A stretch of 51,524 nucleotides of DNA. Origin: an uncultured Flavobacteriaceae bacterium. Its GTDB lineage: Bacteria > Bacteroidota > Bacteroidia > Flavobacteriales > Flavobacteriaceae. The notes under the pieces were generated by a model. The model saw only the letters and a program-made list of their open reading frames with translations. It made no database searches and had not been told where the DNA came from. How positions within the stretch are numbered: the first letter of the stretch is position 1; the number at the start of each line of letters is the position of its first letter. A program made the translations under genes and the position numbers. Positions 7,812 to 16,806 of the stretch are shown piece after piece. The DNA lies in assembly GCA_947502495.1 (NCBI GenBank), contig CANNAC010000015.1, positions 1 through 51,524 of the forward strand, written 5' to 3'.

Positions 7812-9152
7812 ATGAAAAAACCATACCAAAGTTTAGAAGTTAATTCAACAAATAATATGAAACAGGTGATTCACCGTAAATTAAGTGCAACTATTCTTCG
7901 TTTAAGCTTAATTATTTTGCTAACGTTTTCCATGGCGCTTTCTGCTCAAGAAGGTGATCCAGCTAAGGGTAAATCTTTATTTAATGCCAATTGTGCAGCT
8001 TGTCATAAACTAGATAAGAAAATGACAGGTCCAGCTTTACGTAATGTAGAGCAACGTTTGTCAGATGACGAAGGTTTAGATAGAGCATGGCTTTCTGCAT
8101 GGATTCGTAATAGTTCAGGAGTAATTAAATCTGGAGATGCGTATGCAGACAAGATTTATAAAGAGTATGGAGGAGCTGCAATGACTGCTTTTCCACAACT
8201 ATCAGACGATGATATTAATAATATTTTAGCATATACTGCTGAAGAAGCAAAAGCGCCACCAGCAGGAGCTACCGCGCAAGTTGGACAAACTCCAGCTTCA
8301 GGAAGTGGTGATGGTGTTTCTAATAAATTAATCTTAGGTGCACTAGCTGTATTGTTTGGTTTATTAGCATTAGCGTTAGTTTTAGTAACTAAAACATTAC
8401 GCAGATTTGCAGATGCTAAAGGAGTAGATGTTGCTATAAAAGATAAAAGTGTTCCTTTATGGAAGGCGTTTGCACAAAATCAATTCTTAGTGTTGGTTAC
8501 TGCTATCTTCTTTTTATTAGCAAGTGGCTATTTTGTTTACGGCTTTTTTATGCAAGTAGGTGTAGATCAAGGGTACCAACCAGTACAACCAATACATTTT
8601 TCTCATAAAATTCACGCTGGAGATAACGGTATCGATTGTAAATACTGTCACTCTTCTGCTAGAGTAAGTAAAACATCAGGTATTCCTTCTTTAAATGTTT
8701 GTATGAACTGTCATAAGTCAGTGTATGAATATACAGGAGAAACTTCTGCAGAATATACAAAAGAGTTTTACGATGGAGAAATTCAGAAGTTATACGCAGC
8801 AGCAGGTTGGAGTGATGCAGATCAGAAATATTCAGGAGATCCGCAACCAGTAAAATGGATACGTATCCATAACTTACCAGATTTCGCATACTTTAATCAC
8901 TCGCAACACGTAACAGTTGCAGGTCTTGAATGTCAAACTTGTCATGGTCCTGTGGAAGAAATGGAAATTATGTACCAACACGCACCATTAACAATGGGTT
9001 GGTGTATTAACTGTCACAGAGAAACAAATGTGAAAGTAAAAGACAACGCATACTATACAAAAATTCACGAAGAGTTATCTAAGAAATACGGTGTAGAGCA
9101 GTTAACTGCAGCGCAAATGGGTGGATTAGAATGTGGAAAATGTCACTACTAA
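7812..9152 (+). CDS. actA: Alternative Complex III subunit A, multihaem cytochrome c
   Basis: ActA is the periplasmic haem-c electron-transfer subunit of the menaquinol:cytochrome c oxidoreductase Alternative Complex III. The 446-residue protein has six CXXCH haem sites. CAACH is in an N-terminal monohaem cytochrome c domain after the signal sequence (about residues 50-150). CKYCH, CMNCH, CQTCH, CINCH and CGKCH are in the C-terminal pentahaem domain. Two hydrophobic segments, about 170-195 and 220-250, separate the domains. An in-frame ATG at 7857 (residue 16) would give a shorter signal region and is a plausible alternative start. It is the first gene of the act-cox operon, with 78 bp to actB. 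Confidence 0.93.
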   Translation: MKKPYQSLEVNSTNNMKQVIHRKLSATILRLSLIILLTFSMALSAQEGDPAKGKSLFNANCAACHKLDKKMTGPALRNVEQRLSDDEGLDRAWLSAWIRNSSGVIKSGDAYADKIYKEYGGAAMTAFPQLSDDDINNILAYTAEEAKAPPAGATAQVGQTPASGSGDGVSNKLILGALAVLFGLLALALVLVTKTLRRFADAKGVDVAIKDKSVPLWKAFAQNQFLVLVTAIFFLLASGYFVYGFFMQVGVDQGYQPVQPIHFSHKIHAGDNGIDCKYCHSSARVSKTSGIPSLNVCMNCHKSVYEYTGETSAEYTKEFYDGEIQKLYAAAGWSDADQKYSGDPQPVKWIRIHNLPDFAYFNHSQHVTVAGLECQTCHGPVEEMEIMYQHAPLTMGWCINCHRETNVKVKDNAYYTKIHEELSKKYGVEQLTAAQMGGLECGKCHY

Positions 9153-9230
9153 TAATAAGGTAGTAGTTTTCTTTTCGCTAAAGCGGAAAAATTTTAAATA
9201 AATTAATAAGAAGTAATTCAATTATATAAT

Positions 9231-12200
9231 ATGTCATCAAACAAGAAATACTGGAAAAGTGTTGAGGAGCTAAACGAAAATAGCTCTATTGTTGAGGCGC
9301 TAAAACAAAACGAATTTGTTGAAGAAATTCCTACAGACGAATTTTTAGGAGACAAAGAGACTTTAGAGTCTTCTTCAACTACGCGTCGTGATTTCTTAAA
9401 ATATGTTGGTTTTAGTACAGCTGCAGCTTCACTTGCTGCCTGTGAAGGACCAGTTATTAAGTCTATTCCTTATGTGGTGCAGCCAACAGAGATTATTCCT
9501 GGAGTTGCAAACTACTACGCAACTACCATTGCAAATGGATATGATTTTGCATCTGTTTTAGTGAAAACTCGTGAAGGTCGACCTATTAAAATCGAAAACA
9601 ATACCATGGCTCCTTCTAACGGAAGTGCTAATGCTAGAGTTAATGCTTCGGTTTTAGGGTTGTATGATAGTTTAAGAGTTCAAGGTCCAATGCAAGGCGA
9701 AAACGCCATTTCATGGACAGAATTAGATAATGCAATGATGCAAAAATTGGAAGCTGTTAAAGGTTCTGGTAAAGACATCGTATTATTAACACAAACTTTC
9801 GCTAGTCCATCCACTTCAAAATTAATTTCAGAGTTTACAGAAAAATACGGTAATGTGCGTCATGTAGTTTATGATGCTGTTTCAGAATCAGCTGCACTAG
9901 ATGCTTACCAAGCAAAGTATGGTGAACGTGCTTTAGCTAATTATGATTTTTCTAAAGCAATGACAATCGTATCTGTTGGTGCCGACTTTTTAGGAGATTG
10001 GCAAGGTGGAGGTTTCGATTCTGGATATGCAAAGAACAAAATTCCAACACATGGAAAAATGTCTCGTCATATTCAAATTGAATCTAATATGTCTTTATCT
10101 GGAGCAAATGCAGATAAGCGTATTCCTTTAACACCAAGTTTACAAAAAATAGCTTTAGCTAAATTGTATTCTTATGTGGTTGGTGGTTCTGTTTCAGGAA
10201 CATTACCAGAAGCAACGGATATCGCAATACGTCAAGCAGCTTCTCAGCTTAAAAAAGCAGGAAGAAACGGAGTTGTGGTAACAGGATTACAAGATGTAGA
10301 TGCACAAACAGTAGTTTTAGAAATAAATGAAGCTTTAAATTCTAGAGCTTTTGATACTACTTCGCCAATACAAACAAGACAAGGAAATGATAAAGCAGTA
10401 AATGCTTTAGTTGCTGATATGAAAGCAGGTAAAGTTGGTGCTTTAATCATGAGTGGTGTAAATCCATTATATACATTACCTAATGCTTCAGATTTTGCTG
10501 AAGGATTAAATAATGAAAATTTAGTTTCAGTTTGTTTTTCAATGAAAGCAGACGAAACGGCAAGTGCTTCAACCTATGTTGCAGCAGCACCTCACTATTT
10601 AGAATCTTGGGGAGATGTAGAAATGAAAAAAGGACAGTTTGCTTTAATGCAACCAACAATTCGTCCTTTATTTGATACAAGACAATTTCAAGACTCTTTA
10701 TTAAAGTGGACAGAAAATAGCGAGTCATTCCATGATTATATTAAGAAAACATGGAAGTCTAGTATAGTAAGTGGCGGTTCTTTTAACCAAGCATTACATG
10801 ATGGTGTTTTTGTTGCAGGATCATCTATTGGAGGAGCAAATGGTGCTTCATCTAATACGGTACATTCTACTTCTACAGAATTAAACGATAAAAAAGATAG
10901 AACTTGGGTTGGTGGTGTCATTCATGATGCTGCTGTTGGAGTTGGAATAAAAGAAGAAGATAAAGATACGTATTCAAGTACTACATCTTCTACAACAACT
11001 TCCAATACGGGTTCTGTAGCAGGTATATCTGCTAAATCTGGTGGTGATGCAGCAAGAGCTTTAGCGGCTTCTGCTAAAACATCCGATTTAGAGTTAACCT
11101 TATATTCTAAAACAGGAATGGGAGATGGTCAACAGGCCAACAATCCATGGTTACAAGAATTTCCAGATCCTATTACAAGAACAACTTGGGATAACTACTT
11201 AACCATGTCTGCTAAAGATGCCGAGAAATTTGGTGTTAAAAACTGGCATGTTGCAACAGGTGGTTTAAACTCTAGTTTAGTAGAATTAACCGTTAACGGT
11301 ATAACAGAAGTAGTTCCAGTAATTATTCAACCAGGTCAAGCGGTTGGTTCTTTAGGAATGTCTTTCGGTTTTGGACGTAAAAACGGATTAAAAGAAGAAA
11401 TGCAAACGGGTAAGAATGCATTCCCTTTCTACCAAGACTTTAATACGGTGCAAAATGATGTATCTGTAAAAGTTGTACCTGGAGAGCATGAATTTGCTTG
11501 TGTACAATTGCACAACACCTTAATGGGACGTGGCGATATTATAAAGGAAACTACTTTAGAAGTATTTAATACGAAAGATAAGAAATATTGGAATGCAGTT
11601 CCTGTTGTTTCTTTTAACCATGAAGAAATTCCAGTAACCTCTAAGGATGCAAATCTTTGGGAAGAATTTGATCGTTCTATCGGACATCACTTTAACCTTT
11701 CTATAGATTTAAATGCTTGTACAGGTTGTGGATCATGTGTTATTGCATGTCACGCAGAAAATAATGTACCAGTTGTAGGTAAAGAAGAAATAAGACGTAG
11801 TCGTGATATGCACTGGTTGCGTATTGATAGATACTATTCTTCAGAAACTACTTTCGCAGGAGATAACGAAAAGAAAGATAACATATCTGGTTTAAGCAGT
11901 TCATTAAGTGAATTCGGTGAATTGGAGCATGCAGCAGATAACCCACAGGTTGCTTTTCAACCAGTAATGTGTCAACACTGTAATCATGCACCTTGTGAAA
12001 CTGTTTGTCCGGTTGCTGCAACATCTCATGGTCGTCAAGGTCAAAACCACATGGCATATAACCGTTGTGTAGGTACAAGATATTGTGCTAACAACTGTCC
12101 GTATAAAGTGCGTCGTTTTAACTGGTTCCTATATAATGGGAATGATGAGTTTGACTACCACATGAATGATGATTTAGGACGTATGGTATTAAATCCAGAT

Positions 12201-12494
12201 GTTGTTGTTCGTTCTCGTGGTGTAATGGAAAAATGTTCTATGTGTATTCAAAAAACACAAAAAACAATTCTAGATGCAAAACGTGATGGACGTGTAATTA
12301 AAGACGGAGAATTCCAAACCGCTTGTTCAGCTGCTTGTAGTAGTGGAGCAATGGTATTTGGAGATATTAACGATAAAGAATCTAAAGTTGCAGAACTTTT
12401 AGAAGATAACCGTATGTATCACTTATTAGAGAGTGTTGGTACTAAGCCTAATGTGCAGTATCATACTAAAGTGAGAAATACAACCGAAGCATAA
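9231..12494 (+). CDS. actB: Alternative Complex III subunit B, iron-sulfur subunit with molybdopterin-enzyme-like domain
   Basis: ActB is the large peripheral electron-transfer subunit of Alternative Complex III, 1087 residues. The N-terminus carries a twin-arginine signal, RRDFLK at 52-57, ending in a lipobox with Cys71 (ASLAAC). It is thus predicted to be a Tat-exported lipoprotein on the periplasmic side. Residues about 75-800 resemble molybdopterin oxidoreductases, though family members lack the cofactor. The C-terminal ferredoxin-like part has four cysteine clusters: CTGCGSCVIAC from 830, CQHCNHAPCETVCP, CVGTRYCANNCP, and CSMC paired with CSAACSSG. These would hold three or four Fe-S clusters. 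A Ser/Thr-rich linker near 525-625 looks disordered. Confidence 0.94.
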   Translation: MSSNKKYWKSVEELNENSSIVEALKQNEFVEEIPTDEFLGDKETLESSSTTRRDFLKYVGFSTAAASLAACEGPVIKSIPYVVQPTEIIPGVANYYATTIANGYDFASVLVKTREGRPIKIENNTMAPSNGSANARVNASVLGLYDSLRVQGPMQGENAISWTELDNAMMQKLEAVKGSGKDIVLLTQTFASPSTSKLISEFTEKYGNVRHVVYDAVSESAALDAYQAKYGERALANYDFSKAMTIVSVGADFLGDWQGGGFDSGYAKNKIPTHGKMSRHIQIESNMSLSGANADKRIPLTPSLQKIALAKLYSYVVGGSVSGTLPEATDIAIRQAASQLKKAGRNGVVVTGLQDVDAQTVVLEINEALNSRAFDTTSPIQTRQGNDKAVNALVADMKAGKVGALIMSGVNPLYTLPNASDFAEGLNNENLVSVCFSMKADETASASTYVAAAPHYLESWGDVEMKKGQFALMQPTIRPLFDTRQFQDSLLKWTENSESFHDYIKKTWKSSIVSGGSFNQALHDGVFVAGSSIGGANGASSNTVHSTSTELNDKKDRTWVGGVIHDAAVGVGIKEEDKDTYSSTTSSTTTSNTGSVAGISAKSGGDAARALAASAKTSDLELTLYSKTGMGDGQQANNPWLQEFPDPITRTTWDNYLTMSAKDAEKFGVKNWHVATGGLNSSLVELTVNGITEVVPVIIQPGQAVGSLGMSFGFGRKNGLKEEMQTGKNAFPFYQDFNTVQNDVSVKVVPGEHEFACVQLHNTLMGRGDIIKETTLEVFNTKDKKYWNAVPVVSFNHEEIPVTSKDANLWEEFDRSIGHHFNLSIDLNACTGCGSCVIACHAENNVPVVGKEEIRRSRDMHWLRIDRYYSSETTFAGDNEKKDNISGLSSSLSEFGELEHAADNPQVAFQPVMCQHCNHAPCETVCPVAATSHGRQGQNHMAYNRCVGTRYCANNCPYKVRRFNWFLYNGNDEFDYHMNDDLGRMVLNPDVVVRSRGVMEKCSMCIQKTQKTILDAKRDGRVIKDGEFQTACSAACSSGAMVFGDINDKESKVAELLEDNRMYHLLESVGTKPNVQYHTKVRNTTEA

Positions 12495-12524
12495 AAATTA
12501 ATTAAGAATCAATTATAAAGCATT

Positions 12525-14270
12525 ATGGCGTCTCATTACGAAGCACCTATTAGAAGACCTTTAGTTACAGGCGAAAAATCATACCACGATGTATCTGTGG
12601 ATGTAGCTGCACCTGTTGAGGGGAAAGCAAACAAGCAATGGTGGATAGTATTTTCTATTGCATTAGTAGCTTTTCTTTGGGGTATTGGATGTATACTCTA
12701 CACAGTATCTACGGGTATTGGAACTTGGGGATTAAACAAGACCGTTGGTTGGGCTTGGGATATTACTAACTTCGTTTGGTGGGTTGGTATTGGTCACGCA
12801 GGAACTCTTATTTCTGCAGTACTTTTACTTTTCCGTCAAAAATGGAGAATGGCAATTAACCGTTCTGCAGAAGCAATGACAATATTCTCTGTTGTTCAAG
12901 CAGGTTTATTTCCAATCATACACATGGGAAGACCATGGTTAGGATATTGGGTTTTACCAATACCAAATCAATTTGGATCTCTATGGGTAAACTTTAACTC
13001 TCCATTACTTTGGGATGTATTTGCAATTTCTACCTATTTATCTGTATCCCTAGTTTTCTGGTGGACAGGTTTATTACCAGATTTCGCAATGCTTAGAGAT
13101 AGAGCAGTGAAACCTTTTCAAAAGAAAATATATTCTTTGTTAAGTTTCGGTTGGTCTGGTCGTGCAAAAGATTGGCAACGTTTTGAAGAAGTATCTTTAG
13201 TACTTGCTGGTTTAGCAACTCCTTTAGTACTTTCGGTACACACAATTGTATCTTTTGATTTCGCAACGTCTGTTATTCCAGGTTGGCATACTACCATATT
13301 CCCTCCTTACTTTGTTGCAGGAGCAGTATTCTCAGGATTTGCAATGGTAAATACACTTCTTATTATTATGAGAAAAGTATGTAACCTAGAAGATTATATT
13401 ACAGTACAACACATCGAATTAATGAACATTGTAATTATGATTACAGGTTCTATAGTTGGTGTAGCATATATCACAGAGTTATTTATAGCTTGGTATTCTG
13501 GAGTAGAGTATGAACAATTTGCATTCTTGAATAGAGCTACCGGACCTTACTGGTGGGCATATTGGGCAATGATGACATGTAACGTTTTCTCTCCGCAGTT
13601 TATGTGGTTTAAAAAATTAAGAACAAGTATTATGTTCTCTTTCTTTATCTCTATTATAGTTAATATAGGTATGTGGTTTGAACGTTTTGTAATTATTGTA
13701 ACCTCATTACACAGAGATTACTTACCATCATCATGGACCATGTTCTCTCCTACATTTGTAGATATCGGAATATTCATTGGTACTATTGGATTCTTCTTTG
13801 TATTATTTTTATTATACTCTAGAACTTTCCCAGTAATTGCTCAAGCAGAGGTTAAAACTATTTTAAAATCTTCGGGTGAACGTTATAAGAAAATTAGAGA
13901 AAGAGGTGATAGTTTAGTTGGAACAGGAACAGATTCTAGAACATCTGGAAATACAGTGACTGCTTCTAAACCTAAAGTCGAAAAAGTAGCAGATACTTCA
14001 GCTGAAGATAATTCAACTAGAGTAACAAACCTTTTAGGAACTATAGGAACCTTTGATCCTAATACGCAAACAGCAGATGATCTGAAAAAGATTAATGGTG
14101 TTGGACCAAAAATGGAAGAAGTATTAAATAGCATTGGTATTTATACTTTCTTACAAGTAAGTAAGATGACAAATAATGAATATAACTTGTTAGATTCTAT
14201 TACAGAATCATTCCCAGGAAGAGCAGAACGTGACGATTGGGCAGGACAAGCTAAACAATTAATAAACTAA
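12525..14270 (+). CDS. actC: Alternative Complex III subunit C, NrfD-like quinol-site membrane protein, with C-terminal helix-hairpin-helix domain
   Basis: ActC is an integral membrane subunit of the NrfD/PsrC family thought to form a menaquinol-binding site. About ten hydrophobic helices span residues 40-450, beginning with WWIVFSIALVAFLWGIGCILY. The last about 65 residues (from about 517) form a separate soluble domain: DDLKKINGVGPKMEEVLNSIG, then FPGRAERDDWAGQAKQL. This helix-hairpin-helix-like module resembles tails seen on some complex I NuoE and ribosomal L21 proteins. A polar linker (about 455-515) joins the parts. With the tail the protein (581 residues) is longer than a bare NrfD-type subunit. 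It lies 30 bp after actB and 9 bp before actD. Confidence 0.92.
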   Translation: MASHYEAPIRRPLVTGEKSYHDVSVDVAAPVEGKANKQWWIVFSIALVAFLWGIGCILYTVSTGIGTWGLNKTVGWAWDITNFVWWVGIGHAGTLISAVLLLFRQKWRMAINRSAEAMTIFSVVQAGLFPIIHMGRPWLGYWVLPIPNQFGSLWVNFNSPLLWDVFAISTYLSVSLVFWWTGLLPDFAMLRDRAVKPFQKKIYSLLSFGWSGRAKDWQRFEEVSLVLAGLATPLVLSVHTIVSFDFATSVIPGWHTTIFPPYFVAGAVFSGFAMVNTLLIIMRKVCNLEDYITVQHIELMNIVIMITGSIVGVAYITELFIAWYSGVEYEQFAFLNRATGPYWWAYWAMMTCNVFSPQFMWFKKLRTSIMFSFFISIIVNIGMWFERFVIIVTSLHRDYLPSSWTMFSPTFVDIGIFIGTIGFFFVLFLLYSRTFPVIAQAEVKTILKSSGERYKKIRERGDSLVGTGTDSRTSGNTVTASKPKVEKVADTSAEDNSTRVTNLLGTIGTFDPNTQTADDLKKINGVGPKMEEVLNSIGIYTFLQVSKMTNNEYNLLDSITESFPGRAERDDWAGQAKQLIN

Positions 14271-14279
14271 AAGTAGCAT

Positions 14280-14816
14280 ATGGAAGCTTCAAAAGTAATT
14301 CACGCTATTTATACAGACGACGATGTGTTAATGAATGCCGTTAAGGCCGTTAAAGCCGAAAGGTATCACATTGAAGAAATATATACACCTTTTCCAGTTC
14401 ACGGACTAGACAAGGCAATGGGATTAGCTCCAACAAGAATAGCAATTGCATCTTTTATGTATGGATGTGTTGGTTTAGCAGTAGCAACCTTAATGATGAA
14501 TTTCATTATGATTGAAGACTGGCCACAAAATATTGGTGGTAAACCAAGTTTTAGTTATATCGAAAACATGCCAGCATTCGTGCCAATTATGTTTGAGTTA
14601 ACGGTATTCTTTGCAGCACACTTAATGGTAATTACATTTTATTTACGTAGTAGAATGTGGCCATTTAAGAAAGCAGAAAATCCAGATCCTAGAACAACAG
14701 ATGATCATTTCTTAATGGAAATTGCTGTTCATGGTAATGAAAATGAACTAACAACCCTTTTAAATAAAACGGGAGCTGTAGAAGTAAATATTATTGATAA
14801 AGAAGATGAACATTAA
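14280..14816 (+). CDS. actD: Alternative Complex III subunit D (DUF3341 family)
   Basis: ActD is a small membrane subunit of Alternative Complex III, 178 residues. A cytoplasmic N-terminal region with the family pattern (VIHAIYTDDDVLMNAVKAVK, then YHIEEIYTPFPVHGLDKAMG) precedes two transmembrane helices, about 58-82 and 103-122. A short soluble C-terminus follows. It has no cofactor ligands and a structural role is presumed. Its stop codon is one base before the ATG I prefer for actE, so translation is likely coupled. Confidence 0.9.
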   Translation: MEASKVIHAIYTDDDVLMNAVKAVKAERYHIEEIYTPFPVHGLDKAMGLAPTRIAIASFMYGCVGLAVATLMMNFIMIEDWPQNIGGKPSFSYIENMPAFVPIMFELTVFFAAHLMVITFYLRSRMWPFKKAENPDPRTTDDHFLMEIAVHGNENELTTLLNKTGAVEVNIIDKEDEH

Positions 14817-14817
14817 T

Positions 14818-15375
14818 ATGAAGCATTTAATAAAAATATTTGTATTCGTACTTGTAGTAAGTTCAATAGTATCTTGTAAAAAAGATTCTAGACCTAACTA
14901 TCAATTCATGCCTAACATGTATGAACCTGTACCTTATGAGGCGTATAGCGAATCTGCTGCATTTGCAAATGGAGTAGAAGCTCAATTACCTGTAGAAGGA
15001 ACTATTCCAAGAGGGTATACTCCTTTTGAAATTGATAATACTACAGCTGGTTACGAAGAAGCTAAAGCAAACTTAGTAAGTCCGCTAACAGCTGGTGAAT
15101 TTGACGAAGATAAAGCGAAAGCATTATACGATATTTATTGTGGTATTTGTCACGGTAATAAAGGTAACGGTCAAGGAAACTTAGTAAAACGTGAAAAGAT
15201 ACTAGGTATACCAAGTTATGACGATGCAGGAAGAGCTATTAATGCAGGAAGTATTTACCACACTATTTATTACGGTAAAAATGCAATGGGTTCTTACGCA
15301 AACCAACTTAACGAAGAAGAACGCTGGCAAGTTGTTGCTTATGTTTTGAAGTTGAAAGCTGATTTAGAAAAATAA
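14818..15375 (+). CDS. actE: Alternative Complex III subunit E, monohaem cytochrome c lipoprotein
   Basis: ActE is a periplasmic membrane-anchored cytochrome c of the complex. The ATG at 14818, one base past the actD stop, is the best start; it gives 185 residues with a lipoprotein signal ending at Cys20 (SSIVSC). A TTG at 14794 in frame would overlap actD and add eight residues without improving the signal. The haem site is CGICH in the segment YDIYCGICHGNKGNGQGNL. A Met in GKNAMGSY is a candidate sixth ligand. It is expected to carry electrons from ActA/ActB toward cytochrome oxidase. Confidence 0.92.
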   Translation: MKHLIKIFVFVLVVSSIVSCKKDSRPNYQFMPNMYEPVPYEAYSESAAFANGVEAQLPVEGTIPRGYTPFEIDNTTAGYEEAKANLVSPLTAGEFDEDKAKALYDIYCGICHGNKGNGQGNLVKREKILGIPSYDDAGRAINAGSIYHTIYYGKNAMGSYANQLNEEERWQVVAYVLKLKADLEK

Positions 15376-15400
15376 GATTAGATAAAGTTTATATATAGAT

Positions 15401-16777
15401 ATGTACACATTCTCAAATAAATTAAAGACATTTTCTTTCGCACTAATGATTTTAGGATTATTAGGAGTTGGATATGGTTTTATGACCTCTCATAAATCCT
15501 TTGAAGACGTTGAAGCCATATTAGCAGATGAATCACATCATGGTGGTGGTCATGGCGAAGAAGCTGCACATGCAGTAACTGAAAACGCACAGGATGTGCA
15601 TGCAACAGAAAATGCACATGCCGATGATTTGCATGGAACAGAAGCTGTAGCACATGTAGATGAGCACACAAAACATGTAGAACATGTACAACATCAAATT
15701 GCTAACAGACCATGGGCTGCATTATATGTAGCTGCATTCTTCTTTATGATGATTGCACTTGGTGTATTGGCTTTTTACGCAGTACAATGGGCTTCTCAGT
15801 CTGGTTGGTCTCCAGTATTATTTAGAGTAATGGAAGGTATCACAGCATATTTACTTCCAGGTGCTTTAATAGTATTAGCAATAGCTGTAGCTTCCGGTAC
15901 CATTGGTCATTACAATATATTTGTTTGGATGGATCCAGAAGTAGTAGCGCATGATAAATTAATACAAGCGAAATCTGGATGGTTAAATACTTGGGGCTTT
16001 GCAATTAGAGGTTTAATCTTTATTGGTGGTTGGGTATTATACAGACAATTTTCACGTAAATTCTCTATTGCTCAAGATAACGCAACAGACGACAAAAACT
16101 TTAAGAAAACTTTCCGTATCTCAGCAGCATTCTTAGTATTCTTTTTATATACAGAATCTATGATGTCTTGGGATTGGATTATGAGTGTAGATCCACACTG
16201 GTTCTCTACTTTATTTGGATGGTATGTATTAGCAGGAATGATGGTTTGCGGTATTACTGTAATCGCATTTATTTCTCTATACTTAAAATCTAGAGGATAC
16301 TTAGAGTTAGTTAATGATAGTCATTTACATGATTTAGCTAAATTCATGTTTGGGTTTAGTATTTTCTGGGCTTACTTATGGTTCTCACAATTCATGTTAA
16401 TCTGGTACGCTAATATTCCAGAAGAAGTAACGTACTTTATAACTAGAATTGAAGACTATAGATTACCATTCTTTGGGATGTTAGTACTTAATTTAGTATT
16501 TCCTTTCTTAATACTAATGAATAGTGATTATAAACGTATTCCTTGGTTTGTTGTAATGGCAGGTATTGTAATCTTAATAGGGCACTATGTAGATGTTTTC
16601 AATATGATTATGCCAGCAACTGTAGGAGATAGATGGTTTATAGGTATTCCTGAAATAAGTGCAGTATTTTTATTCGCAGGATTATTCATATATGTAGTAT
16701 TTACTGCTTTGACAAAAGCACCGTTATTAGCGAAAAGAAATCCTTTTGTGAAAGAAAGTGAAAATTTCCATTATTAA
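15401..16777 (+). CDS. actF: Alternative Complex III subunit F, second NrfD-like membrane subunit with His-rich insert
   Basis: ActF is the second large polytopic membrane subunit, 458 residues with about ten predicted helices, homologous to ActC. TM1 (about 10-28) is followed by an unusual hydrophilic segment, about residues 44-100, rich in His, Glu and Ala and containing about twelve histidines (for example SHHGGGHGEEAAH and VDEHTKHVEHVQHQ). The conserved core starts at NRPWAALYVAAFFFMM. Family knowledge places it next to the oxidase in the supercomplex. The His-rich segment is not part of the core fold and its function is unknown. It lies 25 bp after actE and 29 bp before coxB. Confidence 0.9.
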   Translation: MYTFSNKLKTFSFALMILGLLGVGYGFMTSHKSFEDVEAILADESHHGGGHGEEAAHAVTENAQDVHATENAHADDLHGTEAVAHVDEHTKHVEHVQHQIANRPWAALYVAAFFFMMIALGVLAFYAVQWASQSGWSPVLFRVMEGITAYLLPGALIVLAIAVASGTIGHYNIFVWMDPEVVAHDKLIQAKSGWLNTWGFAIRGLIFIGGWVLYRQFSRKFSIAQDNATDDKNFKKTFRISAAFLVFFLYTESMMSWDWIMSVDPHWFSTLFGWYVLAGMMVCGITVIAFISLYLKSRGYLELVNDSHLHDLAKFMFGFSIFWAYLWFSQFMLIWYANIPEEVTYFITRIEDYRLPFFGMLVLNLVFPFLILMNSDYKRIPWFVVMAGIVILIGHYVDVFNMIMPATVGDRWFIGIPEISAVFLFAGLFIYVVFTALTKAPLLAKRNPFVKESENFHY

Positions 16778-16806
16778 TAAGATATAAATAAAGACGATAG
16801 ACAACA

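Noticed and set aside
9153-9230. Hairpin-like sequence TTTTCGCT/AGCGGAAAA between actA and actB as a terminator
   Set aside because: The stem is short with a bulge and is followed by mixed sequence. The genes belong to one operon, so at most it is a weak RNA-processing site.
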